Assembly: GCA_023853785.1 (NCBI GenBank)
Contig: JAJIRX010000830.1
Coordinates: forward strand, 1 to 64,000
Reading direction: 5' to 3'
DNA length: 64,000 bases
From: Psilocybe azurescens
Lineage: Eukaryota; Basidiomycota; Agaricomycetes; Agaricales; Agrocybaceae
The notes under the pieces were generated by a model. The model saw only the letters and a list, made by a program, of their open reading frames with translations. It did not search any database and had not been told where the DNA came from. Each line of letters begins with the position of its first letter. Positions within the stretch are counted from its first letter, which is position 1. Below are positions 12,136-24,065 of the stretch, piece by piece. Both the position numbers and the translations under genes were made by a program.

Positions 12136-14030
12136 TGACTCCCTCAGCGTGCGATTTATTTTATCCTGCCTAAAATGTATAGTTTTAGAAATTATTTTAT
12201 ATTACCTAAAACATAATATCAATGTTGAATGTTATCTTTCATTTAAAAACTTCGACAAACACAACAAAAACACTTGGTTTGTGTTACATTCATGTCTCCC
12301 AAAAATATCTTGTTTTTTATCTGCACAATTTCTTCCACAAAGGAAATATTTCCTGAAATGGTTTTGAAATTTATAAATCTTACGCAAACTCTTCAATTTT
12401 AACTCAAACAAATGCTTTAAAAAGGGAACTTTTTTAGCAGATTTTCTGAATTAAGAAATATTGAGTTCGAAATGAATTTTATATATCGTAAAAGCAGGCA
12501 AAAAGTGCAAACACGTTTAATAAATTTTCTGAATCATTTTTCGTTGACATAAATAACCATGTGCCAGCAGTGTTTCTTCATCTCAGCAGTCCCAAGCCAT
12601 TCACTCCACGGGGCATGTATTCAATATGTCGCCACGCTTTTCACGCTAGTATTACATCCCAACAACAATTTCCGTTGTTTGGATCTACATACATGTTCCA
12701 TGTAACCCGGATTGTCAACTCAAATCTAGAACTCGACCATTCCATGCTCCAATTTATTTTACAGAAAATTAGAGACTAATTTGAAGACCTCAAACGTCCA
12801 ACAATCTATCTCTACAAATCCATCTCTGACTAGGATTGCTCAGGTTCATCAACGGTGCTACTACGGATGCTTCTTTGGTGGTATGAGGATTGCGAACATG
12901 CTCATGCAGAAGGACGCGCAGTAGGGAATGAGAGGGAGGTATGATTTTATTCTGGAGCCGGGACGGGTATGCCAGTGTACACGGAGACGAAATGATGGCG
13001 GATTAATGTGGTTGTGTGAAGAGGAGGGGGCACAGCGGGCGGAGAGGTTAGGCTAACGACGGATGAGGCAATGAAATGGGCAATCGGAGTGAAGGAGGAA
13101 GAGCCGAATGGGCAGCAGAGCCCATGGCTATGGATAGGGAGAAGGACAAATGGGAGGAAAGAGTCACAAGATGTTGAGCAGGGAAGAGCGTAAATCGTTC
13201 TTTGTCCACTTATGAGATGTTGTTTTGTAACATGCTAGAATCACAGAATAAACGATTACAGGGTGCATATAGAAGCAGGACTACATGGCGATGTTCCACC
13301 GAGCTTGTTGGTATGAATAGGTAGAAAGCACAGAAATCGAGGCTATCCTCATAGTAGCTGCGAGTTTGATATCGAGATTCTATGTGATCAATGACCAAAG
13401 CGAGATGGGCAGGTATAAATAGGGAGATACCACGTCCCGGTCGACGCCCTGGAAGTAGTGGTGAGAAAGAAATGGCTGTCCGTCCCGACTGAACATGTAA
13501 TTGGGTTCAGGCTCGGGACAAGGTTCGGTTGCTAGGGACTCTCATTGAACGTTGACATGTGTCAGATATGCCAGCCCATCGGGAGACCAACGGGTGCATG
13601 ATTGGGACTATGTTTGCTTTCGCGTCCATCCATCCTCTGGTCTATACCCATATGTGCCCTCTACAGTCGGACTCGACCTTGGGTGCAAGATTGGGACCAC
13701 CGCGGCATACTAACGCAAGAAAGCAGCATTTCCTGCAGATAGTGAGGAAAAGAGATAAAATAGGCCAAGGCAGTGCTCTCTATATATACTGGAGTATGTC
13801 TTCCGTGTGTGACGGCCTGCTGGCTGTTTGAACCAGGTTGGATTAATTTTAACTTGCTATTCAATCTGCGCGGAAGCAAGGACAGGAGGTACATGTGGTC
13901 AACTGCATACTCGGATCCTTGGAATTCCTACCGGATCCTTGCTCGTTCTTCGTCCCCTTCATCTTGACTTCCATTACTTACCTTCAGCTCATTTTTGCTC
14001 GATATCCACTGTATACCTGTGCAAATTTAT
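12136..14030. other. AT-rich then purine-rich non-coding DNA; NACHT 5' region
   Basis: 12140-12560 is very AT-rich with no coding signature. 12900-13200 is G/A-rich on the plus strand. 13400-14030 looks like the promoter and leader of the NACHT gene, with TATATATA at about 13781-13790 and CT-rich sequence at 13930-13990. No RNA gene or transposase was recognised. Confidence 0.5.
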
Positions 14031-14038
14031 CCCCAACA

Positions 14039-17000
14039 TGGCTATCAAATCCTCAAAAGAGAGACGAGGTTTGTGAAGAGCATCGATACCTGATAGCGCC
14101 GCTTATCAATCTGTTTTTGGAGATGTAGATATTCGCAATGTCGTTAATGACAACAAAATTGAACATTCCATGGTGAATACCGGCTGGAAGGGATGTAATT
14201 GTGCATGAAAGACACCCGGATCCAATCGATAGTGAGTTCTTTAGCATCTTATCAATTCAAAATCTGAATAAATCCACTCAAGAACTTTGAATGATCGCCG
14301 ACTGGTTAACACCAATCAACTTCAGGACCATTCACCGTGATACTTTCTCCAAAACGCACCCTTGGCACGGGAACTGGCTTATTGATAACCCGGAATTTCA
14401 AGAATGGCTCTTGAAGAATGATGGTCACCTTGTGATAACGGGAATACGTACGTATTCAGTTGGGCTCTATATGTTAATGTCTAACATTTTTTGCAATAGC
14501 CGGTGCTGGAAAGACAGTTCTCTCATAAGTTCTCATCTTTCTCCTTTATCAAAACACTGTACATCTATGATGTATAGATCAATTGTTATTGATTACCTGG
14601 ACAATATGCACTCTAAGGAAAACCATAATGCTGTTATCTTTATGTACTGCCGACATGATGATATGTACACAGTAACAGATTTTCTTGCTTCATTGGTCAA
14701 GCAGCTGGTTGAGGAACATCATGATAGATGCTCCATTTTTCAAGCTGTCAATGATATGCATGATAATCATAGGAGAAAGGAGACATGTTCCTCTGAAATG
14801 GACCTTTTGGAATTACTGCAACAATTATTCAGTTCTTTCAAAAAGTGTTTATTATCCTTGATGCTTTTGATGAGGTCTCTTATAATGTACAGTCTAGTCT
14901 GCTAGCTAAGATCTTGTCACTGCATGCAGTCCTTCTGATCACCTCACATCCATTGGGGTTGGGGTTGGAGTTGTCCAAGACCTTAATGCCAGATGCTGTG
15001 CATATATGCATTGAGGCACAAACACACAGTGACATCCAACTCTTTGTAAAAAATGAAGTTAAAGCAAATTCAGATATCTTGGATCTTGTGGGAGGTGATG
15101 ATTTGTGTATGAACAAAGTCTGCACTAAAATTGAGGAAAATTCAAAGGGAATGTAAGTATTATATATTCTTTTCATAATGGTTTGCAGCTAACAAGTAGT
15201 GCTGGGACTTTATAGGTTTCTTCTTGCTTCCTTGCAAATTGACTCTCTTAGAAGATGTACCACCAAGAACAAGCTATTTACAGCACTTAAGTCACTGCCA
15301 TCTGATTTAAATGCAACATATCAGTCTGCATTAATACGAATTAATAATCAGAGTGAGGAAATCTGTTCTCTTGCCAAGCGGGCAATCACCTGGTTGACAT
15401 ATGCATACCGGTCATTAACAATCACTGAACTCCAACATGGACTTGCGATAGATAATGAACAAAAAATATTTGATGAAGGGGATATCCCACCAGAGAAATT
15501 GATTAGTGTTGCAGCTTGTGGCATGATTGTGATTGATCCAGAGAGTAGAATTGTGCGTCTTGTACATGAGTGAACCAGCACATATTAAAACGACTGATCC
15601 AAGCTAATAAAATAATTTAAAGATTATACAGCACATGATTTTTTTATAAACAGTGCTGATCATCTAATCATAGAGCCACATACATATATTGTGACAAGTT
15701 GTATTTCATATCTCTGTGCATTTCAATTCACAACATTGAAGATATCAGATATAGAAGAATTGCAGAAGTTTCGACAAAGTCAGCCCTTCTTAGACTATGC
15801 TTATTGCAACTGGGGCATTCATGCCAAGCAGTATGACGGAAAGGGTCTACAAAAGAACATAGTATCTAGTTTCATTATTCAATGTGCTAAATATCCAGTA
15901 TGCACTGATAGGCAATTGGGTCAATTGTCCTTTTTCAAACCTGGTCATGTGGTTGCCTACTATGGGCTTTCAGATATTTTCCCAGAGATAGATGCATCAT
16001 GGAATGAACATACAAGGGAGCAGGACACACCACTCATTCTAGCTTCAATGAATGGCCACAAGGCAGTTGTTCAATTGCTTCTATCCCTTCCCAATATTGA
16101 TATCAATGCAAACAATATATATGGTTACAAAGCAATTATGATTGCTTCTGAGAATGGTCATGAAGCAGTTGTAAAATTGCTTCTATCTTGCTCCAACATT
16201 GACATTAATGCATATAATTTCTCAAAGTACACAGCACTTATGTTTGCTTCTGGGAATGGTCATGAAGCAGTTGTTCAATTGCTTTTATCTTGCCCCAATA
16301 TTGACATTGATGCAAGTAATGAAGATGGTTACACAGCATTTATGATTGCTTCTGAGAATGGTCATGAAGCAGTTGCTCAATTGCTTCTATCTTGCCCCAA
16401 CATTGACATCAATGCAGGCAATAAATATGATTATACAGCACTTATGTTTGCTTCTAAGAATGGTCATGAAGCAGTTGTTCAATTGCTTTTATCTGACTCC
16501 AACATTGACATTAATGCAAGTAATTTCTTGGGGTACACAGCACTCATGATTGCTTCTGAGAATGGTCATGAAGCAGTTGTTCAATTGCTTCTATCTTGCT
16601 CCAACATTGACATTAATGCAAGTAAGTGCTTGGAGTACACAGCACTTATGTTTGCTTCTGGGAATGGTCATGAAGCAGTTGTTCAATTGCTTTTATCTTG
16701 CCCCAATATTGACATTGATGCAAGTAATGAAGATGGTTACACAGCACTTATGTTTGCTTCTAAGGATGGTCATAAATCAGTTATTCAAATGCTTCTATCT
16801 TGCTCCAATATTGACATCAATGCAAACAGTAAAAGAAAATATACAGCACTGATGTTTGCTTCTAAGAATGGTCGTGAAGCAGTTGTTCAATTTCTTCTAT
16901 CTTGCTCCAACATTAAGATCAATGCAGGCAATGAAAGTGATTACACAGCACTTATGTTTGCTTCTGGGAATGGTCATGAAGCAGTTGTTCAATTGCTTCT

Positions 17001-18560
17001 ATCTTGCCCCAAAATGGACATCAATGTAGGCAATAAAAGTGGTTACACAGCACTTATGATTGCTTCTGAGAATGGTGATGAAGCAGTTGTAAAATTGCTT
17101 TTATCTGACTCCAATATTAACATCAATGCAAGTGATGAAAGTGGTTATACAGCACTTATGTTTGCTTCTAAAGATGGTCATAAAGCAGTTGTTCAGTTGC
17201 TTCTATCTTGCTCTAACACTGACATCAATGCAAGCAGTAAAAAGAATATACAGCACTCATGTTTGCTTCCAAGAATGTTCATGAAGCAGTCATTCAATTG
17301 CTTCTATCTTGCTCCAACATTGACATCAATGCAGGCAATGAAAGTGATTATACAGCACTTATGTTTGCTTCTGGGAATGGTAATGAAGCAGTTGTTCAAT
17401 TGCTTCTATCTTGCTCTAACATTGACATCAATGCAAGAAATAAAAGTGGTTACACAGCACTTATGATTGCTTCTGAGTATGGTCATGAAGCAGTTGTTCA
17501 ACTGCTTTTATCTTGCTGCAATATTGACATCAATGCAAGCAATGAAAATAATTATACAGCACTTATGTTTGCTTTCAAGAATGGTCTTGAAGCAGTTGTT
17601 CAATTTCTTTTATCTTGCCCTAATATTGAAATCAATGCAAGCAATGAAAGTGGTTATACAGCACTTGTGCAATTGCTTCTATCTTTCTCCAATATTGATG
17701 TCAATGGATGCAATAAACTTGATTATACAGCACTTATGTTTGCTTCTAAGGATGGCAATGAAGCAGTTGTTCAATTGCTTTTATCTTGCCCCAATATTGA
17801 CATCAATGCATATAATTTCTGGAAGCACACAGCACTTATGATTGCTTCTAAAAATGGTCATGAAGCAGTTGCTCAATTGCTTCTATCTTGCCCCAACATT
17901 GACATCAATGCGAGTGATAAAAGTGGTTACACAGCACTTATGTTTGCTTCTAAGGATGGTCATGAAGCAGTTGTTCAATTGCTTCTATCTTGCTCCAACA
18001 TTGGCATCAATGCAAGCAGTAAAGAGAATATACAGCACTCATGTTTGCTTCTAAGAATGGTCATAAAACAGTTGTTCAATTACTTCTATCTTGCTCCAAA
18101 ATTGACATCAATGCAGGCAATGAACTTGATTATACAGCATTTATGTTTGCTTCTAAGAATGGTCATGAAGCAGTTGTTCAATTGCTTTTATCTTGCCCCA
18201 TTATTGACATCAATGCAAGTGATAAAAGTGGTTACACAGCACTTATGATTGCTTCTAAGAATGGTCATGACGCAGTTGTTCAATTGCTTTTATCTTGCCC
18301 TAATATCAACATCAATGCAAGTGATAAAAGTGGTTACACAGCACTTATGTTTGCTTTTAAAGATGATCATAAAGCAGTTATAAAATTGCTTCTATCTTGC
18401 TCCAACATTGATATTGATGCAAGCAATAAATAAGAATATACAGCACTTATGCTTGGTCCTAAGAACAGTTATGAGATAATTATTCAATTGCTTCTATTCC
18501 ATTCTAATATAAATATAGATACAATCAATCACTACGGTCACATAGCATTGTTATATCCCC
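14039..18560 (+). pseudogene. NACHT-ankyrin (NLR-like) protein gene with frameshifts
   Basis: Fungal NACHT-ANK proteins are STAND NTPases thought to act in non-self recognition. After a short leader (possible start 14039) comes the pre-NACHT block WLTPINFR (about 14300). It splices at 14449-14500 into the Walker A motif GAGKTVLSS, with a second intron right after. Walker B is FIILDAFDE at about 14850. A winged-helix-like region follows (ALKSLPSDLNATYQSAL at 15280; LVH at 15560). After a 57-nt interruption with stops, YTAHDFF at 15625 resumes the same frame. Ankyrin repeats run from 16030 to about 18550. Frame is lost at about 14840 (AAAAA where six A are expected), 17247 and 18028. An in-frame TAA lies at 18431. 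Homopolymer indels explain at least the first two. The 57-nt break could be an intron (GT at 15557, AG at 15622), but that would remove conserved RLV. Confidence 0.85.
16030..18560 (+). repeat. ankyrin tandem array, 102-bp unit, 24 full units plus a decayed one
   Basis: The unit is 34 codons with consensus YTALMFASKNGHEAVVQLLL then SC(P/S)NIDINAxN. I count 24 units and a decayed 25th that ends before 18560. Unit 17 (about 17656-17726) lacks its first helix. Units alternate LMFAS and LMIAS. Units 3 and 7 are almost identical at the DNA level (both end DIDASNEDG), which suggests unequal exchange or gene conversion. Near-identical repeats of this type are typical of fungal NLRs whose recognition surface is changing quickly. 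Confidence 0.92.
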
Positions 18561-18569
18561 ATTTTAATT

Positions 18570-19361
18570 GAATCTGAAATTTATTTGTTCATCAAAAATG
18601 TTTGCCCCAGATCTCCAACACATTGTAATGGATGATTAAGTTATGCCATGAATGGACTAGCTTTATGTATTAGCATGGTACTAGTGTGCCAATTGTGTTC
18701 TTTTCTTATTCTCTGATGCTTCATATTATTAATTTTTTTAAAAATCATTTCTATATATTATACTTACTTGGCTTCACTTTTTGTTTACTTATGTTACTTC
18801 TATTTTCATTATCTTGCTTATGTTTCTAACTCATCCTTTATCATTTATTCCAACATTCCTTTAGTTGTCACGTAGCTTTGTATTTTTTTTTTTGTTTGTA
18901 GCTAAATCATTGATCTTTGCATATCAAACTGAGTGATTGGTATAGTTAAGATATTTTTTCTTTCAGATATCTTTTACAACCTCTTTATTATATGAAAAAT
19001 GTACTGGTATCACTTGCAATGCAAGAATGTTACAAGCCCCAGCTTTTTCACAACTTAATCAGTTTTCAGCATTTATCAGCACACATTCTATCCATTATCA
19101 ATAGTATTTAGCATGAAATTTTGTACTTATTCCAGCTATATGTGATGAATTGAGAGCTAACATCAACTCTACCCAGTACTCACAGTGGCTATTTATTTTA
19201 ATTAATTCAAATTTGACCTTTTCATCCTTCTCTAAATCCTTCATCAACTTTTTATTTTATATCTACTTTTCATTGTGCTTGTCATTTTAAGATTTTTTGT
19301 TTCAAGATATTTCCAAATTTTATTATTTTTGATCTTTCTGTCATTTCTCATTTACCAATCT
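18570..19361. other. AT-rich DNA, no gene seen
   Basis: Very AT-rich with homopolymer T runs. I see no coding, RNA or transposon signature. Confidence 0.6.
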
Positions 19362-19510
19362 CAGTACTTTACCGTGCCCCATCCATTCTAGATGTAATCC
19401 ATAAAATCCAACTGGATATCATAATTCTAAATAAACTCCAATTGGAATGCATAGTATCCAGTTGAAATCCAGACTAATTCAAATTGGATCCAATACTTTA
19501 TCTTTTTCTA
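19362..19510. mobile_element. element F: truncated end of the CAGTACTTTAC family
   Basis: It starts CAGTACTTTACCGTGCCCCA, almost the same as the left end of element M at 31850 (CAGTACTTTACAGTGCCCCA). The sequence that follows repeats TCCAACTGGA, TCCAATTGGA and close variants. No opposite end was found, so the copy is truncated. Confidence 0.6.
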
Positions 19511-19770
19511 AAAAGTTTTTAAAGATCATAGCATCAGGCTAAGGATGAGTCACATGATTAGTCAAAGACTAAGGATCTCTTTGTCTCAAAAACATAGTAT
19601 TCGCCCCAGGAATACTGTACACTATCAGAAGTAGGTAGAATTATCTAGAATCTATTCATAAAAGGTATATAAGAAGCTGTATTATATTAGAAACAATCTA
19701 TCTTACATTTTATTCAACTTAACTCACATACCGTGTTTGAACTATTGAAGTTTGGCGTCTTGTCTTACTG
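19511..19770. other. possible solo LTR-like remnant
   Basis: The stretch AAAGGTATATAAGAAGCTGT at about 19660 followed by ATCTTACATTTTATTCAACT looks like the 3' part of a copia-type LTR. The copia LTR in this window has AAAGGTATATAAGAGCG followed by TTTTAATCAACT. No matching partner or TSD was found, so the call is weak. Confidence 0.25.
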
Positions 19771-19772
19771 TA

Positions 19773-20511
19773 CATGGAAACCCAAGGGTGAAGCAATCTC
19801 AGATAGAACAACATTACCAACTGTCAAGCATGGAGGGGGCAACAATCTCATGGTATGGGGTGGAATGGTGTTGGAACACTCACTGAGGTTGAGGGGAAGA
19901 TGAATGCAGACCAATACTGTGAAATTTTGGAGCATGGGGTGGATGAAAGCTTTGACAACTTGGAGATGGCAGAGGGGAAGAGGATTTTTCAGCAGGATAA
20001 TGACCCCAAACACACCTCCAAAAAAGCTCAAAAATGGTTTTTGGCCAATGATGTTGAAGTTATGGAGTGGCCACCCCAATCCCCTGATCTCAACCCCATT
20101 GAACACCTTTGGGTTTACCTCAAAAGGCAAATGAACACCTATGAGACACCACCCAAAGGAGCATTTGAATTGTGGGAGAGATTGGCAAAGGAATGGACTG
20201 AAATACCTTCAGAAACATGCCAAAGGCTTATAGAAAGCATGTCAAGGAGAATGGAGACTGTTATCAAGGCAAAGGGAGGCCATACTAAGTACTAGATAGA
20301 GAGTCAAAAACTGTCCCAATGCTCTATTATTTTGTAAATTCCATTACTTAATCATTTTTGGTTAAAATTATGTGACCTTGGTGAGAAATATGTTAGTCAC
20401 ATGTTAAACTATAACATATAATATTTTCAGACTTTTACATAATTTATTTCCCAAGTTATTAAACAATTAGTGAGAAAGTGCCAAACATTGGGACGGTTTT
20501 TTGAGCTACTG
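19773..20511 (+). mobile_element. 5'-truncated Tc1/mariner-like element
   Basis: The DDE_3-type catalytic half survives: HGGGNNLMVWGGM, then (after a one-base frame change near 19858) QQDNDPKHTSKKAQ, WPPQSPDLNPIEHLW and a stop at 20295. The first catalytic Asp region and the HTH half are missing. Downstream are a subterminal copy (TCAAAAACTGTCCCAATG at about 20302) and an inverted terminal copy (CATTGGGACGGTTTTTTGAG at about 20487) ending CTACTG at 20511 followed by TA. The end layout matches the second Tc1-like element at 35652-39467. Not functional as it stands. Confidence 0.85.
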
Positions 20512-20513
20512 TA

Positions 20514-22859
20514 TGCAAGGTAGATCTAAAGCGTAGAGGCTATGCAAAGAGGAAGACGCTAAATTAAAAGATGCGGTGCCTTCAGGATATATTGTTAAAC
20601 AACACTCACATTGGCACTGGAAGCCTCGCATCCCACATTAACCTTTGCTTCTGCCTTTTCAGTGACTTCTAGCTGCAACTGAACATTATAAACAAAGATT
20701 CACAACATCAACAGCCAATATGAGGGGACACAGCAGCAGTGGATAAGATGGGAAAGGGTTATATAGGGAATTGGGGAAAGGACAGAAAGAAGAGATTGTG
20801 TTGAAATGACAGTGGCCTGTAAATGCGATGACTCTGGGTTTGACTGTGTCTTGCCATAAGGTCATTCAACATAAGGCTTTGGATCTTCTTTTCTCATATA
20901 AGTCATTAGTGAGGGAAATAAAATCAAAATTTTAAGAGGTCATGCATCATGTATAACAAGAGGTAATGGAATCTTGCCCAACACTTGCATTTGAAACTCT
21001 AAATATTCTGTTTTGGACTGACAGTATTCATCTCGAAGGGTGGACAGGACTAGCACAGAACTATTGGAAGGATGAAACAAGTATGGCTTCAGAGTATGTC
21101 ACCCTATAAACCAAATAACTGGTCCAGGGTTCTTTTTCAGCATGCTTAGAATTGTGGGGCTCAAGTACCCAGATGCTATATCAAGAGAGTGGTGATCTGT
21201 GCTAATTGTGAACCAACTGTGGGACATTCCAAATGCGAGTGCTGCACATCATTTCAACCTAGTGTCAACTTTGTCCTTGGCCAATAGTCCTGCTCTGCTT
21301 ATAAATTGTTCATATTGATCTCCACCTCCACTATTCTCATATAAGATCTCATCCGCCTGACACAACTACAGGAATAAACTCATTCGGATGGTACTGCTAT
21401 GGCCTGGGAGCCATTCATAGCTTCAACAAAATGTACCATTTCTTTTGCCTAATATCGCACCGTCATAGGCACTTCTACCCATCATTCTGTCCAGTATCAA
21501 TGGAGGTTCCCTTCATTTTGCTGACTCCTAACCTTCACAGAATCCATACAGTGTTATTAACATTGCATCTACCCTCACATTTACAAAATCTTGTCCATGA
21601 TTTCAATATCTCAATGTGATTTTGACACTCCTAGTCCTGCACTGCGAACACTTCCTTATCTACATATTCTGGGATACAGGGATACATTTCAGCATCTTCT
21701 ATGTGCTCTACTGCTTGCGGTGGCTCTGTGCCTGTCCTTGTCCATATTTCTCTTTGATACCATGAAAAAAACTTCTCTGTGCTCCTATTATACTGGTTAG
21801 AGATACACCATGACTGTTTCACCACATTCTCAATGCTAGCTACAGTAGGAAGATATCATATATGTACAATCTTCTGGGTGTTATTATGGACTGCGTGGCA
21901 TTACTGTATATTCATTTGTTGCATATCTATGCCACACATTATGCTCTCAGTGAGCCATTCCTTGTGATGAAATATGGCATCATGTGGATTGACTACTACA
22001 GTACTCACTATAAATCAAACTACCTGGATAATCGAGAATTATTCTCAATTGAATGATGCCGTGTATTGAACAAAACACAGAGACGATGAAAATAGATCTC
22101 TGTTCATGTTAGATCTTGATCATATCCATATGAGAAAAAAATTGATGAGTGACGACAGGTATCTGGTGTTCATTTTGACCTCAGGACTTGTCATCAGCAA
22201 GGGTTTGTGGGTAATGACCGACCGATTGAGAGCTGTGCGCCATGTTCTTCATTGTTTCTTTAGTGAGTCTAAAGGGAACCATGGCTCCATTGGGATCAGA
22301 CTTGTAGTTCATATGGAACAAGGTATTCAGAGAGATGAGAGATTGGCAGTACATTTGGAAAGGAAGCTGAGGATGTTAAAAATATTTCGGCATTCCTCAA
22401 CCTACTACTAGAAACTAACCCAATGGTAGAAGCCAATAGCTTTTTGTTGCACCCACAAAGGATGCTGGCCAGGCATGGAATACTGATAATTTGTGATACT
22501 TTGAGTTAAGAACACAAAGATGATGACGTGTTTGCATGTGGGCATGCATATGGCAGGAGTCATGTCGTTGTGATCTTGATGACAAGGTACAACCTGAGGC
22601 TTAATATTGTACAGGATGTGGAAAGAGAGTATGCATGGTTGGCATTGCATTGCGCATTATACATAAACACATGTATCGAAGTCTCATTTCTCTCTGACAT
22701 GCTCCCAAAGGAGAAAGAGTTAATACTGCTGGGAACGCAACCAGGACTCCTAGACCCTTCCAACAAATCTCCTATGATAGCAGCTTTATTAGTGTACACA
22801 GTCACTCCTCCCCTAAACAGCCACTCATCACCAGAAACACTCCCTGGCACATGGCTCTC
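20514..22859. other. no recognisable gene
   Basis: Several open frames of 60-115 residues exist (for example 22106-22411 and 22528-22875, both plus) but none has a family signature. The end of this block is where repeat R1 begins. Confidence 0.4.
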
Positions 22860-23690
22860 ACGCGTTGAACTATGAAGTGTGTGGTTTGATATATAAATCA
22901 ACAACCAAAGCACAAACCAGAGAGGAATGGTCTAGACTAGATAAGACAACTCTCTCCCTGTTAAGTTAAAGTGAGGGCTGGCTTGGCCACTAGGTTGTGA
23001 AGGTGTATGTGGTCTGAGGAGGGCAGGGATATCTGAATGAAGATAATTGGAAGAGAGGGTATAAAATGCCCTCAAGTGTTTACTGGGAGGAAGATACCCG
23101 ACTTGGTTAGGGTAAAATGGTGTAAATGAGGAGTGATGACTGCAGAGGGGCCAAAAGACTAGATAAATTGTAGGGATTGATATGGGGGCAGGAGTGAGAA
23201 TGTGGTCTTGATCCTAGTGCACTTCAATCGAGTCTACAGCATCTGAAAAGCTAGAAGTAAAGCCTGCTGATTGAGTAATGACTTGAGCAGCCTGGAGTGA
23301 TAGATGATGAAGGATTGTGTGATGTTCCTGACCCAAACCTCAAACAGAGCAGTGAGGTGAATGAGAGATGACTAGGGTGATTGAAGGGAGGTCTTTCCTT
23401 TCCCCACACAATCCATATGGACTCCAGTGGACTCCAGTGGACTCTCTGTCCAGCCAAACTGGCTGACAGATTGTCCAGTCCACTGGACTGGAACTGGACT
23501 CCTGCCAAATTTTCAGTCCAGTCTCAGTCCAGTGGATTATGAGTCCAGTCAAGTCCACTGGAGTCCACTGGAGTCCACTGGACTGGGGCTTAAATATTCA
23601 CTGAACAACAACAAATAATATATTTATTAGCACAGTCCAGTGGAGTTCAGTGGAGTCCAGTTGAATCCACTGGAGTCCACTGGATGCAAT

Positions 23691-23963
23691 TGTTGGAATC
23701 GTCCTGACAATGCTCAGACATTCCACATTATTTATTGTAGAATATTAGAGTCTCTTCGAGACTCATCTCTAACTTTCCTTATCTAGGAATGTTCTCATAT
23801 ATTCTAGCATAGCCTTACATAGCCTCAAAGGCTATTTACTTACATAGTAATTAGTAGAATACTGTAGTATATTCCAGTTACAGTAGCTAAAGGTATATAA
23901 GAGCGTCTCGAGGACGCGGAAAATATAAGTTTTAATCAACTATCACTGCGCTACTTTACAATA
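23691..23963 (+). repeat. copia 5' LTR
   Basis: 273 bp, TGTTGGAATCG to TTTACAATA. A TATATAAG promoter-like box is at about 23895. Confidence 0.95.
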
Positions 23964-24065
23964 GGTTATGGGCCCTGAGCCGACACTCTGATTTCGACTT
24001 CAAACTCATTATTATTAGCCCACGGAACGAACTAAAAATATCTACGGTTACATCACATTGCCACC

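Noticed and set aside
16346..18054. Second-frame open readings through the ankyrin array as separate genes
   Set aside because: They are shadows caused by a repeated unit without stops in that frame; they read as repeats of MLLRMVMKQLFNCFYLAP and lack any family signature.
16030..18560. Possible CRISPR-like repeat-spacer array
   Set aside because: The 102-bp repeats translate into consecutive ankyrin units with no unique spacers; this is a eukaryotic genome.
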